Positions 61,405 to 64,000 of a DNA stretch of 64,000 nt are shown here, piece by piece. The translations under genes and the position numbers were made by a program. The notes under the pieces are model-generated. The model saw only the letters and a list, made by a program, of their open reading frames with translations. It did no database searches and was not told where the DNA came from. Each line of letters starts with the position of its first letter. Position 1 is the first letter of the stretch. Location of the stretch: contig SVNH01000005.1 of NCBI GenBank assembly GCA_015067005.1, positions 1 to 64,000 of the forward strand, written 5' to 3'. This DNA comes from Ruminococcus flavefaciens. GTDB taxonomy: Bacteria; Bacillota; Clostridia; Oscillospirales; Ruminococcaceae.

Positions 61405-63132
61405 ATGAAGCAAGGCTCGGGATTCAGTCTTTTGCAGCCTGTCGGAGCGAACGCGGAATATCGCAGACTGCCGGATAATGTAATACACGATATTGGTCTT
61501 GATGAATTCTGTCAGGCGATCTCGCAGGATCCCAAGGAACGCAGAATGATAGCCAATGTGCTTTCGGACATTTCGCCGGATCCTTCTACTGCGCTCTACC
61601 GCCGGCAAATCTTCAGTGATATACTCCGGCTGCCTGAACTAAGAAAAAACATGCTGGAGTTGTTCAGCAAGATACAGTTCATGCGCGATTTTTCCTCTAT
61701 GCACAAGACCTTCGATGAAGAACTCGGATTGTGGCATCTCTTTCACCGTCTTGACGAGCTGGACAGCTACATTAAAATTGTTGAGACTATGCGTGACTGT
61801 ATTTCCGATGAGAGGATAAGTTCCGAGGGACTTATCGCGCTGAGAGACTACATCAGTGCGCTCTATGAGGATGCATTTTTTGCTGATATGAAGAAAGACA
61901 TCGCTGCATTGAAGATAAAGGCATCTGATGTTAAGAGCGTTACTCTCGGTATCAATGTCAACGAGCGCTTTGAAGCAGTCAGCATGGGACTTGTCTCGGT
62001 CAACAGCAAGCCTTTCAAAAAGTCGGGAATAGTAAGCAATTTTGCGGACGCTATCGCCTCTAAGGATAAGCTGAACGATACCTCGGAATGGAACGGCGAT
62101 ATGCACTATCACCTCATCGACAAAGAAAACAGTAACAATGTTGGTGCTTTTATCGAAAAGCTCGGCGGCTTCACTGCTGTTCGCAGCAATCCGTTCGTTG
62201 ACGCGAATACTCGTTCAACAGTCGTGAAAACTCCCGATGGTGACGGAACGGGCAATTCTACTTTCTATCTCGAAAATATCATAAATAAAATGCTCAGCTC
62301 CCTTGTCAGGAAACTGAGCGATACGCTTGGCAAGTATGCAAATGTAGCTATATTGGACATTACCGGATTGGTCCCGGAATTTGTATATTACATCAGATGT
62401 GCGGAGTTTATCAGCGGTCTAATGGAAAAGGGCTGTGCATTCTGCGAGCCGCAGCCGGTCGCTGATGGTGAGAATCTCATGGAGGCAAAGGGCTTCTATA
62501 ATCTTAAACTCGCAATGAACATGGAGAATGTCAGCGGGATCGTGACAAATGATCTTACCTTCGATCAGAAGCATACTGTCTATATACTTACAGGTGCAAA
62601 CCGAGGCGGAAAGACTACAATAACACAAGCTGTCGGTCAGCTGTTCGTTATGGCGCAGGGAGGTCTTTTAGTTCCTGCGGACAGCTTCCGGTATGTTCCA
62701 TGTGACTGCATCTACACTCATTTCCCGGCTGACGAGGATAAGACAATGGATCTTGGGAGACTTGGAGAGGAATGCGTTCGTTTCAAGGATATGTTCTCTC
62801 AGTCTACAAGCAGAAGTCTCCTGCTGCTGAACGAGACCTTTTCCACGACCTCTTTTGAGGAGGGCTACTATATCGCAAAAGATTCCGTGAAAGCGATCCT
62901 TACCAAAGCGGTGCGGACTATCTACAATACTCATATGCACAAGCTTGGTGAGGACACCGATGAGCTTAACCGTGAAAGCTCCGGCGCAGGAGCCTCATCG
63001 CTCATCATGCGTACTGAGAATGGAGAGCGTTCCTTCAAGGTGGCTCTTGCACAGCCTGAGGGCTCATCATATGCAAAGGATATTGCCGAAAAGTACGGCG
63101 TGACCTATGATATGCTCGTCAACGGATCATGA
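61405..63132 (+). CDS. MutS-like ATPase without mismatch-recognition domains
   Basis: A 575-residue protein. A helical lever-like region (residues about 60-250) is followed by a MutS ATPase core: YILTGANRGGKTTITQAVGQ (Walker A, near 396), RSLLLLNETFSTTSFEEG (Walker B, with Asn where MutS has Asp) and YNTHMHKLGED (switch histidine). The N-terminal mismatch-binding and connector domains of MutS and the Smr nuclease of MutS2 are absent. It is one of the compact MutS-like families of Firmicutes, role unknown. Co-transcription with an AraC/GyrI sensor suggests an inducible stress function. Confidence 0.85.
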   Translation: MKQGSGFSLLQPVGANAEYRRLPDNVIHDIGLDEFCQAISQDPKERRMIANVLSDISPDPSTALYRRQIFSDILRLPELRKNMLELFSKIQFMRDFSSMHKTFDEELGLWHLFHRLDELDSYIKIVETMRDCISDERISSEGLIALRDYISALYEDAFFADMKKDIAALKIKASDVKSVTLGINVNERFEAVSMGLVSVNSKPFKKSGIVSNFADAIASKDKLNDTSEWNGDMHYHLIDKENSNNVGAFIEKLGGFTAVRSNPFVDANTRSTVVKTPDGDGTGNSTFYLENIINKMLSSLVRKLSDTLGKYANVAILDITGLVPEFVYYIRCAEFISGLMEKGCAFCEPQPVADGENLMEAKGFYNLKLAMNMENVSGIVTNDLTFDQKHTVYILTGANRGGKTTITQAVGQLFVMAQGGLLVPADSFRYVPCDCIYTHFPADEDKTMDLGRLGEECVRFKDMFSQSTSRSLLLLNETFSTTSFEEGYYIAKDSVKAILTKAVRTIYNTHMHKLGEDTDELNRESSGAGASSLIMRTENGERSFKVALAQPEGSSYAKDIAEKYGVTYDMLVNGS

Positions 63133-63158
63133 AAATGAAGTTTTCCCATAGTCCAATG

Positions 63159-63182
63159 ACCAAACTCAATGACACATTATGA
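63159..63182 (+). pseudogene. Scar of a dockerin gene's 3' end
   Basis: The bases ACCAAACTCAATGACACATTATGA read TKLNDTL-stop and match the end of the first LRR-dockerin gene (LKLIDTL-stop), followed at the same distance by the same hairpin. The rest of that gene is gone. Confidence 0.6.
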
Positions 63183-63189
63183 ATAGTTT

Positions 63190-63209
63190 CGCCCTCCTTC
63201 GGGAGGGCG
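63190..63209 (+). terminator. Terminator shared with the LRR-dockerin family
   Basis: CGCCCTCC-TTCG-GGAGGGCG hairpin followed by ATTTGC. Now probably ends the AraC/MutS-like operon. Confidence 0.75.
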
Positions 63210-63256
63210 ATTTGCTTAGACTGTAAGTTGAATTTCTATGTTAAAGTCGGGATATT

Positions 63257-63646
63257 TCATATAACAGTGTCAGGGATCGCAGCTTTATATACAGCTATCA
63301 CATACAGTTCAAGGCTATCGTTTCGCCTGTCATATATCACATTATCTACAACCGGTATCAAGTGAAAAAAGCCTTTGTGATTAGTACAGTAAACACAGTA
63401 AGAACCGTCATTCAGTTCAAGCTCTCCTACGGTCGTATCCACATGATCCTTCGTTTTATAGATGCCGTGTTCTGCCATATACCGTCCGAAAACAGCTTCG
63501 TCATTATATGTTTCAAATCCGAGCTCCTGTGCAAGAGCAGTGAGCTCTGCCTTGACAATGCTATACTTTTTACCTGTAAGCTTCGTCATTGTTCTCACAA
63601 CGCAGCTCCTGCTTTCATCGCTTGGATTATAGTATTCAAAATTCAT
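63257..63646 (-). CDS. Small papain-like cysteine-protease-fold protein
   Basis: A 129-residue protein with a Cys at SRSCVVRTMTKLTGK, a His at HKGFFHLIPVVDNVIYD and a nearby Asp/Asn, the order and spacing of papain-like (C39/transglutaminase-type) minimal domains. Such proteins are frequent on phages and plasmids of gut Clostridia. No signal peptide. GAGGTG supports ATG 63646. A short peptide gene lies just upstream. Confidence 0.6.
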   Translation of the reverse strand: MNFEYYNPSDESRSCVVRTMTKLTGKKYSIVKAELTALAQELGFETYNDEAVFGRYMAEHGIYKTKDHVDTTVGELELNDGSYCVYCTNHKGFFHLIPVVDNVIYDRRNDSLELYVIAVYKAAIPDTVI

Positions 63647-63680
63647 TATTAACACCTCTAATCATGCTTATACTTTTGCG

Positions 63681-63746
63681 CTACGCTTCTAAGAACCATT
63701 GAAGTTTTCTGCTGCCAGCACCGGGGCGGTCTGGATTCATGTCCAT
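63681..63746 (-). CDS. Possible 21-residue peptide
   Basis: Frame MDMNPDRPGAGSRKLQWFLE-A with GAGG about 8 nt before ATG, 34 nt upstream of the papain-like gene and on the same strand. It could be a leader or a substrate of that protein. No known family. Confidence 0.35.
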   Translation of the reverse strand: MDMNPDRPGAGSRKLQWFLEA

Positions 63747-64000
63747 ATCATTATCCTCTATTTCTATATAGTTTTATTCAAGCCTGCTCGCTGCTTTAAT
63801 GCATTCTCTAACAGCAACAGATCAGAAAATATGTGAATCGTCTGCGGGCGTAGGGGATTGTTATACTGATTCATTCCGCATTATGTGTCACGTACTTCCC
63901 TAACTTATATATTAACAGAAAATTATGTCATTTTCAAGTTACAAATGAATGAGCGCAGATTTTTTATGGTTATTTCCGATTCATGTGTTATACTAATGCA
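63747..64000. other. AT-rich spacer at the window end
   Basis: No supported gene. It probably contains the promoter of the minus-strand pair at 63257-63746; no clear consensus boxes were found. Confidence 0.4.

Overview
The window looks like a chromosomal segment from a Gram-positive, cellulosome-type gut Firmicute close to Ruminococcus. The evidence is three secreted proteins with dockerin modules, BspA-type leucine-rich repeats, strong AGGAGG ribosome sites, Firmicute signal peptides and many SigA-like promoters (TTGACA/17/TATAAT). There are no rRNA genes, canonical tRNA genes or CRISPR arrays.

Layout. 1-5.1 kb: two paralogous LRR-dockerin genes, duplicated together with their promoter region and terminator; the second has a one-base frameshift in its signal peptide. 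5.2-10.4 kb: a secreted alpha/beta hydrolase, a truncated phage MuF-type toxin gene with a possible immunity gene, a condensation/acetyltransferase-like protein and an HsdM remnant. 10.6-13.8 kb: a regulated FtsX-type ABC transporter. 13.9-16.4 kb: gene debris (phosphotransferase, J-domain, HIRAN, McrB-like). 16.4-29.8 kb: an apparent operon for a surface fibre, with two SipW-type signal peptidases, three small secreted subunits, a sortase-anchored protein, a class B sortase and a 2545-residue adhesin. 29.9-32.9 kb: remnants of recombinases and a cytosine methyltransferase.

32.9-40.9 kb is the most striking region and looks like an RNA repair / RNA quality-control island. A DUF2828/Ro60-like vWA protein and the RNA ligase RtcB lie on the minus strand. 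Two WYL regulators, an HD-type CCA nucleotidyltransferase and an RlaP-like nucleotidyltransferase lie divergently. Between rtcB and the Ro-like gene is a 600-base non-coding stretch holding seven tandem structured elements. Each has a 7-bp closing stem, a 2-nt spacer and an ACAGCA box (TCAGCA in one). The seven stems differ in sequence yet all pair, which is covariation visible inside one locus. I propose a tandem array of Y-RNA-like or tRNA-like small RNAs serving this system.

41-49.4 kb: a lysin remnant, a DUF4869 gene with a frameshifted P-loop partner, a zinc-ribbon amidase-like protein, a GT51 transglycosylase overlapping an ABC exporter, an RNase Z-like enzyme and a broken solute-binding protein. 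49.7-51.9 kb: an OhrR-controlled peroxide-response operon. 51.9-53.7 kb: an ABC-F ATPase behind a transcription attenuator. 53.8-63.7 kb: a third dockerin protein, a TetR-controlled ABC transporter whose ATPase has lost Walker A, a lipoprotein, an AraC/GyrI regulator with a MutS-like ATPase, and a papain-like small protein. Broken genes are frequent, and several breaks lie in A or T runs, so some may be sequencing errors rather than real mutations.
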